Source: Campylobacterales bacterium
GTDB taxonomy: Bacteria > Campylobacterota > Campylobacteria > Campylobacterales > Sulfurimonadaceae
Length of the DNA stretch: 64,000 nucleotides
Direction of reading: 5' to 3'
Assembly: GCA_026390075.1 (NCBI GenBank)
Contig: JAPLGP010000052.1
Location: 1 to 64,000 of the forward strand
Shown: in pieces, positions 1-9,228 of the stretch
How the letters are laid out: each line of letters starts with the position of its first letter
Numbering within the stretch: position 1 is the stretch's first letter
Made by a program: the position numbers and the translations under genes
The notes under the pieces: model-generated
Told to the model about the DNA's origin: nothing
The model's input: the letters and a program-made list of their open reading frames with translations, nothing else
Database searches by the model: none

Positions 1-113
1 CTCTCCTTTTTAACACCAAACCTCCTATTCCAAAAATGAAATTAAAGTTTAGCAAAACTAATTTATTAGTTTAAGGTTCAACAATCAAAATATAACTTTT
101 TGTGATTTATTGA

Positions 114-302
114 CTGCCTAGTTTAGCAGTTCGTTTGACAGATGATGAAGATTTTAAAACCGAACAACAAAATAAACCTTTTGAAAAAAATACAAATCTA
201 TCTATATCTGATGAAATAAGAAAATTAAAATCATTAAAAGATGATGGACTTATTACAAATGATGAGTTTTTATCTCAAAAAGAAAAATTGTTAAATAATT
301 AA
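114..302 (+). pseudogene. SHOCT-domain protein remnant
   Basis: The frame is open from 114 to the TAA at 300-302. Its last 30 or so codons read as a SHOCT domain: DEIRKLKSLKDDGLITNDEF followed by a basic tail (SQKEKLLNN). The frame has no ATG; the only usable start is a TTG at 135, and a stop lies at 111-113. SHOCT domains normally sit at the C-terminus of longer, often membrane-linked proteins, so this is probably the surviving tail of a broken gene. A very short TTG-initiated protein is the alternative. Confidence 0.5.
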
Positions 303-372
303 AAAAAAATATTTCCTCATTCCTATCGTCCTTGATGCAAATACATACAAGCACTACAATCCGCAACACAAA

Positions 373-393
373 CTCCCAAGCTGGACTTGGGAG
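373..393. other. Perfect inverted repeat, 8-bp arms
   Basis: CTCCCAAG and CTTGGGAG flank a 5-base loop. A single GGCATGTGG-family word (407-415) follows. The hairpin lies between the SHOCT remnant and the radical SAM gene. It has no clear T-run, so its role as a terminator is uncertain. A similar hairpin built on AAGCT...AGCTTGG lies near 30359-30394. I see nothing else supportable between 303 and 498. Confidence 0.4.
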
Positions 394-498
394 CTAGAAT
401 ATATTTCCACATGCCAAGATATTTCTACATACTGGATTCTTACAATCAAGCGAAAAATCCATACTCCCAAACAGCACCAATTCTGCTAAAATTCGCCT

Positions 499-1749
499 AT
501 GAATTCCTATACAGATAAATTTAACAACGCAACTCAAAACACTCTTTTCAGCAAACTCCCACATGCCGAGCAGGAGTTTATAAAAGAAAAAGCACATCGG
601 TTTGGCTTTTCACATCAAGAACTCAAGCAGATGATTGATATGGCTCGTGATCTTGGCATGTGGAATGAGAAAAGCATTATCGAAATATTCCCTGAGCATG
701 AGCAGAAAAAAGTAGTTTTTACCAGACTCAAAAAAGCATACGAAGAGATACGAAATGCTCCCAACTCCTATAAAAATTTTACGCTCAAAAATATTCCACA
801 AGAGCAAAAATATTCCTTTACAACGGTGCAAAAAGAGGGTTTTGGTTTGGGGCTTTGTCCCGTGGCGAGTGAGAAAACTAGATGCTGTAATCTTCTCACA
901 CTTGACGCTGTGGAGAGTTGCGGATTTGATTGTTCTTACTGCTCTATCCAGAGTTTTTACAAACAAAACACCATTACATTTGACAGCGGTTTTGCAGAGA
1001 AACTCAAAAATCTCAACCTCGATAAAAACAAATCCTACCACATCGGAACTGGACAGAGTTCAGATTCGCTTATGTGGGGAAATCGTGAAGGTATTTTAGA
1101 TGCTCTTTTTCTTTTTGCAAGAGAAAATCCACATGTCATTTTAGAGTTTAAAACAAAGTCCGACAACATCAAATATTTTTTACAAAATGATGTTCCTAAA
1201 AATATATTTTGCACATGGTCACTCAACACGCCAACCATTATAGAAAACGAGGAACATCTCACAGCTTCCCTTGATAAACGCATAAATACCGCTAGAGCCT
1301 TAGCAGACAAAGGTGTAAAAGTTGGCTTTCACTTTCATCCGATTGTCGAGTACGAAAACTATCTTGATGAGTATCAACAAGTTTATAAGCAACTCCTACT
1401 AAAATTCGACCCTAGCGAGGTTGCACTGGTGAGTTTTGGAACACTCACTTTTATAAAACCCGTTATAAAAAAACTTCGAGAGCGGGAGTTTAGAACTAAA
1501 ATCACGCAGATTCCACATGCCGATGCAAGTGGAAAAAGTTCCTATCCACATGCCACTAAACTTGCGATGTTCAAACATGCGTATGAGAGTTTTTCATCTT
1601 GGCACGAAGATGTATTTTTGTATCTATGCATGGAAGAACATGGCATGTGGAAAGAGGCATTTGGTTATGAATACGCAACGAACAATGATTTTGAACACGC
1701 TATGCTCGGTGCATACTGTAAAAAAATTGGCATAAATTATCTCATCTAG
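499..1749 (+). CDS. Spore photoproduct lyase-like radical SAM protein
   Basis: A 416-residue radical SAM protein of the SplB-like group. The cluster-binding CxxxCxxC is at Cys141, Cys145 and Cys148 (CGFDCSYC), followed by IGTGQSSDSL, a typical spore-photoproduct-lyase-like stretch. The family includes an enzyme that repairs UV-induced thymine dimers with a 4Fe-4S cluster and SAM. This lineage does not sporulate, so the true substrate is unknown, and DNA photoproduct repair is an inference. The ATG at 499 is the first in frame. The NnrS gene follows 10 bases after the stop, so the two may be co-transcribed. Four GGCATGTGG-family words lie in the gene, three read as Pro-His-Ala and one as Gly-Met-Trp. 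Confidence 0.85.
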   Translation: MNSYTDKFNNATQNTLFSKLPHAEQEFIKEKAHRFGFSHQELKQMIDMARDLGMWNEKSIIEIFPEHEQKKVVFTRLKKAYEEIRNAPNSYKNFTLKNIPQEQKYSFTTVQKEGFGLGLCPVASEKTRCCNLLTLDAVESCGFDCSYCSIQSFYKQNTITFDSGFAEKLKNLNLDKNKSYHIGTGQSSDSLMWGNREGILDALFLFARENPHVILEFKTKSDNIKYFLQNDVPKNIFCTWSLNTPTIIENEEHLTASLDKRINTARALADKGVKVGFHFHPIVEYENYLDEYQQVYKQLLLKFDPSEVALVSFGTLTFIKPVIKKLREREFRTKITQIPHADASGKSSYPHATKLAMFKHAYESFSSWHEDVFLYLCMEEHGMWKEAFGYEYATNNDFEHAMLGAYCKKIGINYLI

Positions 1750-1759
1750 GAAACTTAAA

Positions 1760-2959
1760 ATGAAATTTCACGATCCAAAGAAAAAAGAAAATTATTTTTT
1801 ATCACAACCACATCAACCTTTTTTTATACTCGGCGTTGCAACCTCCATCCTGATGATGTTAGTTTTTGCTTTGAGCTACAAAGGCGTTATTTGGCTGAAC
1901 ATGTGGAGTGTAAACTTTCATGTCTATTCCCTTATTTTTATCGTTTTTACAAATGTTTTCACGGGCTTTTTATTTACAACCTTTCCAAGATTTTGCCAAT
2001 CCGAAGTGATACCTAAAAAATTTTATACAAATATTTTCTATGCAAACATTTTGGGTGCGTTCCTATTTTTGCTAGGTTCATTTATAAATCACTCTCTTTT
2101 GATTGCAGGTATGGCGCTCCTTTTTGCCTCACAAATCTTTATCGTTTTAAAGCTTCAAGAGATTTACAAAACTGGTTTTATGCCTGTAAAAGAAGACCCA
2201 TTTTGGATTTTAATAGCGCAGTATTTCGGTCTTTTAGGGCATTTTATTTTTATAGTCGTTGAGATAGGTCGGCATGTGGAAGTGGATACTCACTTATTTG
2301 GCACAGCTGTAAATATCTCTTTTTATATGTATTTGGTTTTTTTAGGTTTTAGTGTCGCACAAAGAATGATTCCTTTTTTCTCTCACTCCCACGCAGAAAA
2401 AAATGAGCAATTTATAAAAGTTGTTTTTGCTCTGTTTCTCCTAAAAACTCTCACAAGTGCAGTAGGCATAACAGCGATTGAAATAGTGATAGACCTTCTC
2501 CTTGGCGCATACATGTTAAAAGAGTTTTTAAGATGGAAACTCTCCCCTCTCAAATCACCAGCGATTTTATGGGTGCTTCATTTAGCTCTTTTCTGGCTTC
2601 CTTTAGGATTCTTTTTATCCGCGATAAGCCTGAGCGTAGAACTCTTTTTGCACACCAGTTTATACTTTTTAAACATCCATCTCATCGCTATTGGTTTTGT
2701 CACAACAGTTCTCATTGGCTTTGGGACACGCGTCACACTTGGACACTCAGGGCAAAGTCCACATGCCGACAAAGTTGCTACAACTCTCTTCTGGTTCATT
2801 CAAGTTGTTGTACTTTTAAGAGCTTTATATAGCGTAAATGTAGCTTTTGGATGGGAACTCAATTTCTTATTTGATATCTCTTTCACTTCATGGCTTATTC
2901 TGTTTTTGGTTTGGGGTGCGAAGTATGCGAAGGTGTTAGTGTTTGGGAGTAAGGTTTAA
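1760..2959 (+). CDS. nnrS: NnrS family haem/copper membrane protein
   Basis: A 399-residue, strongly hydrophobic protein with about twelve predicted membrane spans. It starts with the typical NnrS layout: a short cytoplasmic head with HQPFFILG, then the first span. NnrS proteins bind haem and copper and are linked to nitric oxide stress and denitrification. The gene lies 10 bases after the radical SAM gene. Two GGCATGTGG-family words lie in the coding sequence (2271, 2759). The repeat element at 2983 lies just beyond the stop, between this gene and the convergent moeA. Confidence 0.88.
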   Translation: MKFHDPKKKENYFLSQPHQPFFILGVATSILMMLVFALSYKGVIWLNMWSVNFHVYSLIFIVFTNVFTGFLFTTFPRFCQSEVIPKKFYTNIFYANILGAFLFLLGSFINHSLLIAGMALLFASQIFIVLKLQEIYKTGFMPVKEDPFWILIAQYFGLLGHFIFIVVEIGRHVEVDTHLFGTAVNISFYMYLVFLGFSVAQRMIPFFSHSHAEKNEQFIKVVFALFLLKTLTSAVGITAIEIVIDLLLGAYMLKEFLRWKLSPLKSPAILWVLHLALFWLPLGFFLSAISLSVELFLHTSLYFLNIHLIAIGFVTTVLIGFGTRVTLGHSGQSPHADKVATTLFWFIQVVVLLRALYSVNVAFGWELNFLFDISFTSWLILFLVWGAKYAKVLVFGSKV

Positions 2960-2982
2960 TTTCAACGACATATGCAAATAGA

Positions 2983-3105
2983 TTTCTTGTATAACCCTCT
3001 TTTAGATTGCTTCACGCCGACTCGCAATGACGGTCATTGCGAGGAAGAACAACGGTCATGTGCCAAGGAGGAACGACGAAGCAATCTTGGATTTGCAATA
3101 AATCT
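2983..3105. repeat. MITE-like hairpin repeat, copy A (degenerate)
   Basis: The left end reads TTCTTGTATAACC, then a core containing AGATTGCTTC, GCAATGACGGTCATTGCGAG and CGACGAAGCAATCT, then a decayed right end (TTTGCAATAAATCTT). AGATTGCTTC pairs with GAAGCAATCT, and GCAATGAC with GTCATTGC, so the element can fold into a long hairpin. The same core recurs near 9978, 23895 and 30249. It fills the gap between the convergent nnrS and moeA genes. Confidence 0.85.
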
Positions 3106-3119
3106 TATTGAAAAAGTTT

Positions 3120-4331
3120 TTAAAAACTATCTAACAAAATAACATTTACAAAAGTACCTTGCTCTAAATCTCTATCTTCTTCTCCGCTAATCATCAAGGC
3201 ACTTCCATCGAGAAGATTTGTAAGAATGGCAGAACTTCCAACTTTTTTATTGTCAAAATTTACAAAATATTCGCCATCTTCTACAACTACATTACACGCG
3301 GTAAATTCGCTCATATTGCTTCTTTTTTCAAAGTTTTCGGCAAGTTTTGCTTCTATGGTTTTGTAGGGCTTCTCTTTTCCTAACATTTTTGCAATCAGTG
3401 GAAGCGTATAAAGTATGGCTGTAACAGTTGAAGAGTAGGCAAATCCAGGAAGTGAAAAGATAAATTTATTTCCTTGACTTGCTACTAAAATATGTCTCCC
3501 AGGCTTAATGGCAACACCTTTAAAAACTATCTCAGCACCCAAACGAGGAACAATGTCTTTTACAAAATCATAATCTCCAACACTCACTCCGCCCGTGCTT
3601 ACCAAAATATCAGCAGATTCAAGAGCGTTTATAAAAGCTTGTGTTATTGAGGCTTTATCATCTCCAACGACGCCAAGCTGAAGTACTTCCGCACCCGCTT
3701 GCTCAAAAAGTGCTGCTAAAGTATAGTTATTTGAGCTTCTGATTTGCGCAGGATTATCACTCGGTACACCTAAGTCTAAAATCTCACTTCCCGTAGCGAT
3801 AACGCCAACACGAGGGCGCACTGCAACTTTAACCATGACACAGTTCAGTCCAGCCAATACTCCTATTTGAGCAAAACCTATTTTTGTCCCTTTTTTTATT
3901 AAAACATCTTGGGCTTTGTATCCCTCGCCTATTTGACGAACCGATGCACCTTTTCCAACTCTTTTGTTGATAATAATCGTGCCATTTTCAACACTTACAT
4001 TTTCTATCTGAATGAGCGTATTGCTCCCTTGTGGCATCATAGAACCTGTAAAAGTTTTAATACACTCGCCTGAGGAGATAACTCTTTGTTCATCGTTTCC
4101 AGCGGGATTGCTCCCTACAATTCTTATACATTCTAAATCTTGGTCGGAGGAGATAATCGCATAGCCATCCATGGAAGCAGTCGGAAATTGTGGGTCATTA
4201 TACTGTGCGATGATATCTTCTGCTAAAACTCTTCCTAAGGATGCGCTTAATGGAACATTTTCACTTCTTAAAACTCCCGTGTTGAGCAAATCTAACATGT
4301 TACTACTTGTTTCGTATGAGAGTAAATTCAC
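3120..4331 (-). CDS. moeA: Molybdopterin molybdotransferase MoeA
   Basis: A 403-residue protein that inserts molybdate into adenylylated molybdopterin in the cytoplasm, the last step of molybdenum cofactor synthesis. The family motif TGGVSVGDYD is intact near the middle, SLPGFAYSS replaces the usual LPGxP loop, and the N-terminal MDGYAI motif is present. It is the last gene of a minus-strand moaD-moaE-moeA operon and overlaps moaE by 4 bases, which suggests coupled translation. Molybdoenzymes such as periplasmic nitrate reductase or formate dehydrogenase are likely clients in this lineage but are not in the window. Confidence 0.95.
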   Translation of the reverse strand: MNLLSYETSSNMLDLLNTGVLRSENVPLSASLGRVLAEDIIAQYNDPQFPTASMDGYAIISSDQDLECIRIVGSNPAGNDEQRVISSGECIKTFTGSMMPQGSNTLIQIENVSVENGTIIINKRVGKGASVRQIGEGYKAQDVLIKKGTKIGFAQIGVLAGLNCVMVKVAVRPRVGVIATGSEILDLGVPSDNPAQIRSSNNYTLAALFEQAGAEVLQLGVVGDDKASITQAFINALESADILVSTGGVSVGDYDFVKDIVPRLGAEIVFKGVAIKPGRHILVASQGNKFIFSLPGFAYSSTVTAILYTLPLIAKMLGKEKPYKTIEAKLAENFEKRSNMSEFTACNVVVEDGEYFVNFDNKKVGSSAILTNLLDGSALMISGEEDRDLEQGTFVNVILLDSF

Positions 4332-4774
4332 TTTTGTTCTCCTAAAATTCCACTGCCTTGGATTGGGGTTGAACGAGTTAGTGCGTAAATTCTTTCGCCA
4401 CCCTTTAAATCATACTTCCATATCGGTGCGGAGGCTTTAAAATCTTCCACAAACGCATCGATAAATTCGAGTGCCACACGGCGTTTAGGGGAAAAAACTG
4501 CGGCAATGTACGAGGATTCATGAAGCATAACATTTCCACGAGAGTGCGCCATTTTTATAATTGCACCTTGAAGCTGTGCTTTTTCTTGCCAAGCCTTAAA
4601 CCAACTCTCTAAAATAGGCTCATAAATGTCAAAACTCAGCCCATCAATGCCATCTTCTTCTCGTACAGTTCCAACAAAAGGTATATATGCACCGTAGTTG
4701 CTTTTAGTTTCTTGCACATACCAATCTTCTAATATTTTTGGTACTTCTAAGGCACCATCATAAAGGTAAAGCAC
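4328..4774 (-). CDS. moaE: Molybdopterin synthase catalytic subunit MoaE
   Basis: A 148-residue MoaE. With MoaD it transfers two sulfurs to precursor Z (cPMP) to make molybdopterin. Recognisable stretches are YIPFVGTVRE near the N-terminus, MAHSRGNV in the middle and KYDLKGGER with the conserved lysine near the C-terminus. The first codon is GTG (4772-4774), 3 bases after the moaD stop. The stop region overlaps the moeA start by 4 bases. Confidence 0.93.
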   Translation of the reverse strand: MLYLYDGALEVPKILEDWYVQETKSNYGAYIPFVGTVREEDGIDGLSFDIYEPILESWFKAWQEKAQLQGAIIKMAHSRGNVMLHESSYIAAVFSPKRRVALEFIDAFVEDFKASAPIWKYDLKGGERIYALTRSTPIQGSGILGEQK

Positions 4775-4777
4775 TTC

Positions 4778-4999
4778 TCAACCTCCACAAACAGGTGGAA
4801 GTAAAGAGACTTTATCTCCATCTTTTAACACAACATCAAGCGTCCCCACAAGCATGTCATTTACCGCTACTGCCGAGTTCTCTAACCACTCTGATAACTC
4901 ACTCTCTTTTTGCAAAATATCTGCTAACTCACTCAAATTTGTTATCTCTAATTCTAGCGGTGCTTTTTGGATTGGACCTAAAAATTCTACTCGTACCAA
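4778..4999 (-). CDS. moaD: Molybdopterin synthase sulfur carrier MoaD
   Basis: The open frame runs up to 5119, but I place the start at the TTG at 4997-4999. It has an AGGAG ribosome site 5 bases upstream and gives 73 residues, the usual MoaD length. The longer version would add about 40 hydrophobic residues that do not look like MoaD. The protein is a ubiquitin-like sulfur carrier ending in the required Gly-Gly (PPVCGG), which is thiocarboxylated to donate sulfur to MoaE. It is the first gene of the moaD-moaE-moeA operon and is divergent from the mqnA-like gene. Confidence 0.88.
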   Translation of the reverse strand: MVRVEFLGPIQKAPLELEITNLSELADILQKESELSEWLENSAVAVNDMLVGTLDVVLKDGDKVSLLPPVCGG

Positions 5000-5090
5000 A
5001 ATGACTCCTAATGCTCTATTTATGAGGGCGATTATATCAAAATAAGGTAATCGATGTATAATTTCAGCAAAAAAATATTGGAGTAATCTT

Positions 5091-5738
5091 TTGATTTTTG
5101 CAAAAATAGAGTATCTCAATCTTTTACCTTTTCATGTTTTTATGAAACGATTTACCTCAAGCGCACAGCAAAGCATGAGCATGAACTACAACAAAGGTGT
5201 GCCTTCAAAAATAAACCAAAAATTTTTATCTCGCAAGGTGGATGCAGCTTTTATTTCAAGCATAAAAGCAAAAAAACATCGGCATGTGGATTTAGGCATT
5301 ATTGCTAAAAAAGAGGTGCGAAGTGTTATCGTTATTCCACATGCCGAAAATGTAATCGACACCGACTCGGCAACATCCAATATTTTAGCTCGTATTTTAA
5401 ATGTAAAAGGTGAAGTTCTTATTGGCGATAAGGCTTTGCGCTATTTTTTGCAAAATAAACCGCATGTGGATTTAGCTGCCGAGTGGAATAAAAGATACAA
5501 CCTTCCCTTTGTTTTTGCTCTACTTTGCTTTCATAAAGATAAAAAAATATATAAAAAAATTCAAACAAACTTTTTAAAACAAAAGATTAAAATACCTCAA
5601 TACATGCTAAAACAGGCATCAACAAGAACGAACATAGCACCCAAAAATATTTTGGAATATTTAGAATACATTTCGTATCATTTAGATGCAAAAGCTAAAC
5701 TTGGGCTAAAAAAGTTCTATCATAAAGTCGGTATTTAA
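5091..5738 (+). CDS. mqnA: MqnA-like chorismate dehydratase family protein
   Basis: A 215-residue protein of the MqnA/MqnD periplasmic-binding-like fold. MqnA dehydrates chorismate in the futalosine route to menaquinone, the route used by Campylobacterota. The N-terminal IEYLNLLPF and KVDAAFISSIKA resemble the substrate-loop motifs of MqnA. The length is shorter than many MqnA proteins (about 270-290), so a relaxed function is possible. The start is a TTG at 5091 with GGAG at 5080-5083. Two GGCATGTGG-family words lie in it (5281, 5337), and a one-mismatch copy (CGCATGTGGAT) lies at 5461. Confidence 0.75.
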   Translation: MIFAKIEYLNLLPFHVFMKRFTSSAQQSMSMNYNKGVPSKINQKFLSRKVDAAFISSIKAKKHRHVDLGIIAKKEVRSVIVIPHAENVIDTDSATSNILARILNVKGEVLIGDKALRYFLQNKPHVDLAAEWNKRYNLPFVFALLCFHKDKKIYKKIQTNFLKQKIKIPQYMLKQASTRTNIAPKNILEYLEYISYHLDAKAKLGLKKFYHKVGI

Positions 5739-5761
5739 GTTTTGCTTGTTACAATTTTTAC

Positions 5762-6685
5762 ATGATGAAATTTTTATTATTTATTTTTATTGTTAGTTTA
5801 AGTAATGCCGCTGAGCCGATTTCTCCAATTCCTTTAGAGAACAATGCCGACATAAAAAAAGCACAACTTGGAAAAGAGCTTTTTTTTGACACTCTTTTAT
5901 CCAAGGACAACTCTACGGCATGTGTAAGTTGCCATGATGTTTATACTGGTGGCGCAGATTCGAGGGTTGTCTCAGAAGGCTTTGCGAATACAAAAGGCAA
6001 TATTCAAGCTCCAACTGTTTTTAATGCAAAATATAATTTTAAACAATTTTGGAACGGAAGAGCAAACAACTTAAAAGAACAAGCAAATGGTCCGATGAAC
6101 AATCCAGCCGAGCACAACATGAATCCAAAATTGGTAGAAGAGCGAGTCAATGCTCTCAAAGCATATAAAGAGAAATTTAAAGTCGCTTACGGTGTATCAA
6201 ACATACCATACGACTTAGTTTTAGATGCAATTGTAGAGTTTGAAAATGCGCTTACAACGCCTAACGCTAAATTTGATAAATTTTTACGAAATGAAGTAGA
6301 GTTGAGTAAAGAGGAAAAAGAGGGATACATTATTTTTAAACAAGCAGGATGTATTATATGCCATAATGGCGTAAATATTGGTGGAAACTCATTTCAAAAG
6401 ATGGGTACATTTTTAGAGTATGAATCAAATAACTCTTATCCCGATAGAGCAGAGATAACAAAAAAAGAAGAAAATAAAAATGTCTTTAAAGTTCCAACAC
6501 TTAGAAATATAACATTAACTGCACCCTATTTTCATGATGGAAGTGCGAAAACTCTTGAAAAAGCTATAGAGATTATGTCAAAATACAATCTTGGACAAAA
6601 GTTTTCAGATGAAGATGTAAAGAAAATCGTACTATTTCTTGGCATCCTAAAAGGTGAAACTCCAGAAATATTGGAAAAACTTTGA
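5762..6685 (+). CDS. Di-haem cytochrome c peroxidase (CcpA/MauG family)
   Basis: A 307-residue periplasmic di-haem peroxidase. It has a short signal peptide (hydrophobic residues 3-16, cleavage near Ala-Glu) and two haem c sites, CVSCH at 54-58 and CIICH at 197-201. The family reduces hydrogen peroxide with electrons from cytochrome c. LRNITLTAPYFHDGS near the C-terminus is typical. The TGA overlaps the TTG start of the next gene (TTGA), so peroxidase and c-di-GMP protein are probably co-translated. Confidence 0.93.
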   Translation: MMKFLLFIFIVSLSNAAEPISPIPLENNADIKKAQLGKELFFDTLLSKDNSTACVSCHDVYTGGADSRVVSEGFANTKGNIQAPTVFNAKYNFKQFWNGRANNLKEQANGPMNNPAEHNMNPKLVEERVNALKAYKEKFKVAYGVSNIPYDLVLDAIVEFENALTTPNAKFDKFLRNEVELSKEEKEGYIIFKQAGCIICHNGVNIGGNSFQKMGTFLEYESNNSYPDRAEITKKEENKNVFKVPTLRNITLTAPYFHDGSAKTLEKAIEIMSKYNLGQKFSDEDVKKIVLFLGILKGETPEILEKL

Positions 6686-8775
6686 AGCTTCATCGATTAA
6701 TATATTTCATTTTAGCAATTGGAATAATTTCGTCTGCTATTTTAATTTATTTTTATATTATTCAAAGAGATTTTACAAAAAATCATAGAGAGTTTTTAAT
6801 CTCTATAAACAAGCTAGAAAACGCAAATGCTGGTTTAACTTATCTTATTTTAGAAAATTCTTTATATGTTTATCATAATCAAGATGAAATTTCACAAAAT
6901 GCGAAAGAGTTGGAAAATGAATACAATAATTTAGTAAATTCAAATATTTTAAAAAATAAGAATTATAAATCAGTAAGTGAAGGTCTCTTCAATCTAAAAA
7001 AAGAGTTACTATTTGATCTGGAAAATATTGAAGAATATCTCATGACAAATGCGGGAATAAAAAATTCTCTTGTGTTTTTAACTCGGCATGTGGAAAATGC
7101 AACTTCGTTAAATCAAGAAGATAAAGAAATATTTTTAAAAGCAAATCAAATTTTAAAACATTTTCATGATGCTATAAAAATGCAGGATTTGGACTATATA
7201 GATGGTTTAGATATTTTAATACATTCAAATTCCCAAAGCTCAAAAACTCAAGAATTTATAAATGTTTTCAATCTTCACGCCAATTATTTACTAAAAAAAT
7301 ACCCACCATTTATAAATATTACAAAACAAGTTCTAAAGAACGATACACATCTTTCTATCAAAAGAATAAGCAATAATTTTTCAAAATTAGCTTTAAACGA
7401 TTTTCAAGCACTCGATATTTTTGCGTCTGTTATTTTTACTATTTTTATCCTCTCACTTCTTACAATCGTACTTTTATTTATGAAATATCAAAGAGAAAAT
7501 AAAAAACTCCTAAAGACAAAAGAGTCCCTTGAATACTCAAATACATACGATATGCTCACAGGTTTATTCAACAGAAAAGTGCTTGAAGATGACTTAAGCA
7601 AGTCCGATTTTCCGCATATCTTAGTTGTCAATATTGATGGATTTAAACATTATAATGATATCTATGGTAACAATGTCGGCAATATACTTTTAAAAGATTT
7701 AGCGAAGTTTTTAAAATTATTACTACGAGTTACAAATATTCCTAAATGTAAAGTTTATCGTCTTGGAGCAGATGAATTTGGGATTTTATTTGAAGATATT
7801 GATAAAAAAATTGCATTTGACATAGGAATAGAATTAGAAAAAAATATTGCTGATCATCTTTTTAGTATTGAAAAATTACGACTCAATCTTACAGTGAGTA
7901 TTGCAAGTAATTGTATAACGCCTATTTTGGAAAATGCAGATTTAGCTCTTAAACTGATAAAAAAAGAGCAAAGAAGCCATGTAATCGAGTATAAAGAGAG
8001 TTTAAATCTCAAAAGAAGTGTGCAAGAAAATATGGAGACTTTAGAGTTGATTAAAAATGCTATTGCAGATGATAGAATCATTCCATTTTTTCAGCCAATC
8101 ATCAACCTAAAAACATTAAAAATAGAAAAATATGAAGCTTTAGTAAGATTACAACTTCTCAATGGAACTTTTTTATCACCTTTTAAATTTTTAGATATTT
8201 CAAAAAAAACTCCCTATTATTATGAAATTACTAAAATAATGATTGCAAAAACAATTAAAGTTGCAGAAAAATTTCCAAAATATCGATTTAGCATTAATAT
8301 TTCTATGGTGGATATATTGGATGATGAGATAACAGATATATTATATGAGAGCTTAAAAAGTCACCCTCTGGTATGTTCAAGAATAGACATAGAACTCTTA
8401 GAAGTAGAACATTTAGCGGATATAGAGAGAGTTCAAGAATTTATACAAACGCTACATAAGTTTGGCTCAAAAGTTCTTATTGATGATTTTGGTTCAGGCT
8501 ATTCAAACTTCTCCTATTTTTCAGACTTAGATATCGATATAGTCAAAATAGATGGCTCGATTGTAAGTGAAATAACAACAAATGAGAGAAAACTCCACAT
8601 GCTCAAAAGTATGCATCAGTTTTCTCATGGCATGGGAATGGAATGTGTTGCTGAGTTTGTAGAGACAAAAGAATCCGCTCTGCTTTTAAGAGATATTGGC
8701 GTGGAATATGCGCAAGGTTACTACTTCAGCCAACCACTTCAAATGCCATTAGAGAGTGATGAAGTAACTATATAA
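6682..8775 (+). CDS. Membrane-bound GGDEF-EAL c-di-GMP protein
   Basis: A 697-residue protein. Membrane spans at about 6-26 and 247-267 bracket an all-helical periplasmic sensor region, possibly a DAHL-type domain. A GGDEF domain follows whose signature is GADEF (362-366), so cyclase activity is doubtful. The EAL domain is complete, with EALVR at 485-489, IDDFGSGYSN, VKIDG and a C-terminal YAQGYYFSQP. It is therefore likely a c-di-GMP phosphodiesterase whose degenerate GGDEF domain may act as a GTP or signal sensor. The start is a TTG overlapping the peroxidase stop. One GGCATGTGG word is read as Arg-His-Val-Glu (7085). Confidence 0.92.
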   Translation: MKLHRLIYFILAIGIISSAILIYFYIIQRDFTKNHREFLISINKLENANAGLTYLILENSLYVYHNQDEISQNAKELENEYNNLVNSNILKNKNYKSVSEGLFNLKKELLFDLENIEEYLMTNAGIKNSLVFLTRHVENATSLNQEDKEIFLKANQILKHFHDAIKMQDLDYIDGLDILIHSNSQSSKTQEFINVFNLHANYLLKKYPPFINITKQVLKNDTHLSIKRISNNFSKLALNDFQALDIFASVIFTIFILSLLTIVLLFMKYQRENKKLLKTKESLEYSNTYDMLTGLFNRKVLEDDLSKSDFPHILVVNIDGFKHYNDIYGNNVGNILLKDLAKFLKLLLRVTNIPKCKVYRLGADEFGILFEDIDKKIAFDIGIELEKNIADHLFSIEKLRLNLTVSIASNCITPILENADLALKLIKKEQRSHVIEYKESLNLKRSVQENMETLELIKNAIADDRIIPFFQPIINLKTLKIEKYEALVRLQLLNGTFLSPFKFLDISKKTPYYYEITKIMIAKTIKVAEKFPKYRFSINISMVDILDDEITDILYESLKSHPLVCSRIDIELLEVEHLADIERVQEFIQTLHKFGSKVLIDDFGSGYSNFSYFSDLDIDIVKIDGSIVSEITTNERKLHMLKSMHQFSHGMGMECVAEFVETKESALLLRDIGVEYAQGYYFSQPLQMPLESDEVTI

Positions 8776-8975
8776 GATAGATTATGTAATCAAAATAAAA
8801 TCAAGATATTGAGGGAAAACTCAAGAGTATGGCATGTGGAAATATAATTAGAACCCAAATTACTAGATAAAAGAATGCTTGTAAATTGCTAAAGCCATAA
8901 GAAAATCTCGTAGCAAATGTGTTTTTGTTAAGAAAGCGTTAAGAAAGAGTTTAGTTATCGTTAATAGCTGTAGTC

Positions 8976-8981
8976 TATAAT
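8976..8981 (+). promoter_or_regulatory. Probable -10 box of small-protein gene
   Basis: TATAAT lies 28 bases before the ATG at 9010, in an AT-rich stretch. I see no good -35 hexamer. An AAAGGAG ribosome site precedes the ATG. Confidence 0.5.
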
Positions 8982-9009
8982 TTTCATATAAAATTTAAAG
9001 GAGCTAGGT

Positions 9010-9135
9010 ATGAAGGTTCAATCCCAAAGTGGCGTGAGCGGTTATGCTCCTACTCAAGGTACAGGTCAGACACAGGCATTACAACAGCTTATATCTGTAA
9101 TGGATACAAATAAAAGTGCTTCAATAAAATCATAA
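9010..9135 (+). CDS. Small EF-hand-like protein, 41 residues
   Basis: An ATG with a strong AAAGGAG site opens a 41-residue frame that ends in TAA at 9133. The C-terminal part, ALQQLISVMDTNKSASI, looks like the entering helix and first half of an EF-hand loop (Asp-x-Asn-x-Ser), but the frame stops before the loop's final Glu. It could be a truncated calcium-binding protein or a genuine small protein. The gap from 8776 to 9009 holds one GGCATGTGG word (8831) and the promoter. I see no further gene in 9136-9228. Confidence 0.5.
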   Translation: MKVQSQSGVSGYAPTQGTGQTQALQQLISVMDTNKSASIKS

Positions 9136-9228
9136 CTGCCTATGGTACTTCGTCTCCTACTTTGGGAATGACAAGCAACCTTTCAGCCTAACGACTTACA
9201 TAGTATTGATATCAAGGAGAAGAAATAA

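Noticed and set aside
394-597. Minus-strand open frame of 67 codons before the radical SAM gene
   Set aside because: It overlaps the real gene start and has no recognisable features or good ribosome site.
755-1099. Plus-strand frame inside the radical SAM gene
   Set aside because: It is a shadow of the gene in another frame, with no ribosome site or family features.
5000-5119. Long N-terminus for MoaD
   Set aside because: MoaD is normally about 75-80 residues; the extra 40 hydrophobic residues do not fit, and a TTG with AGGAG fits the expected length.
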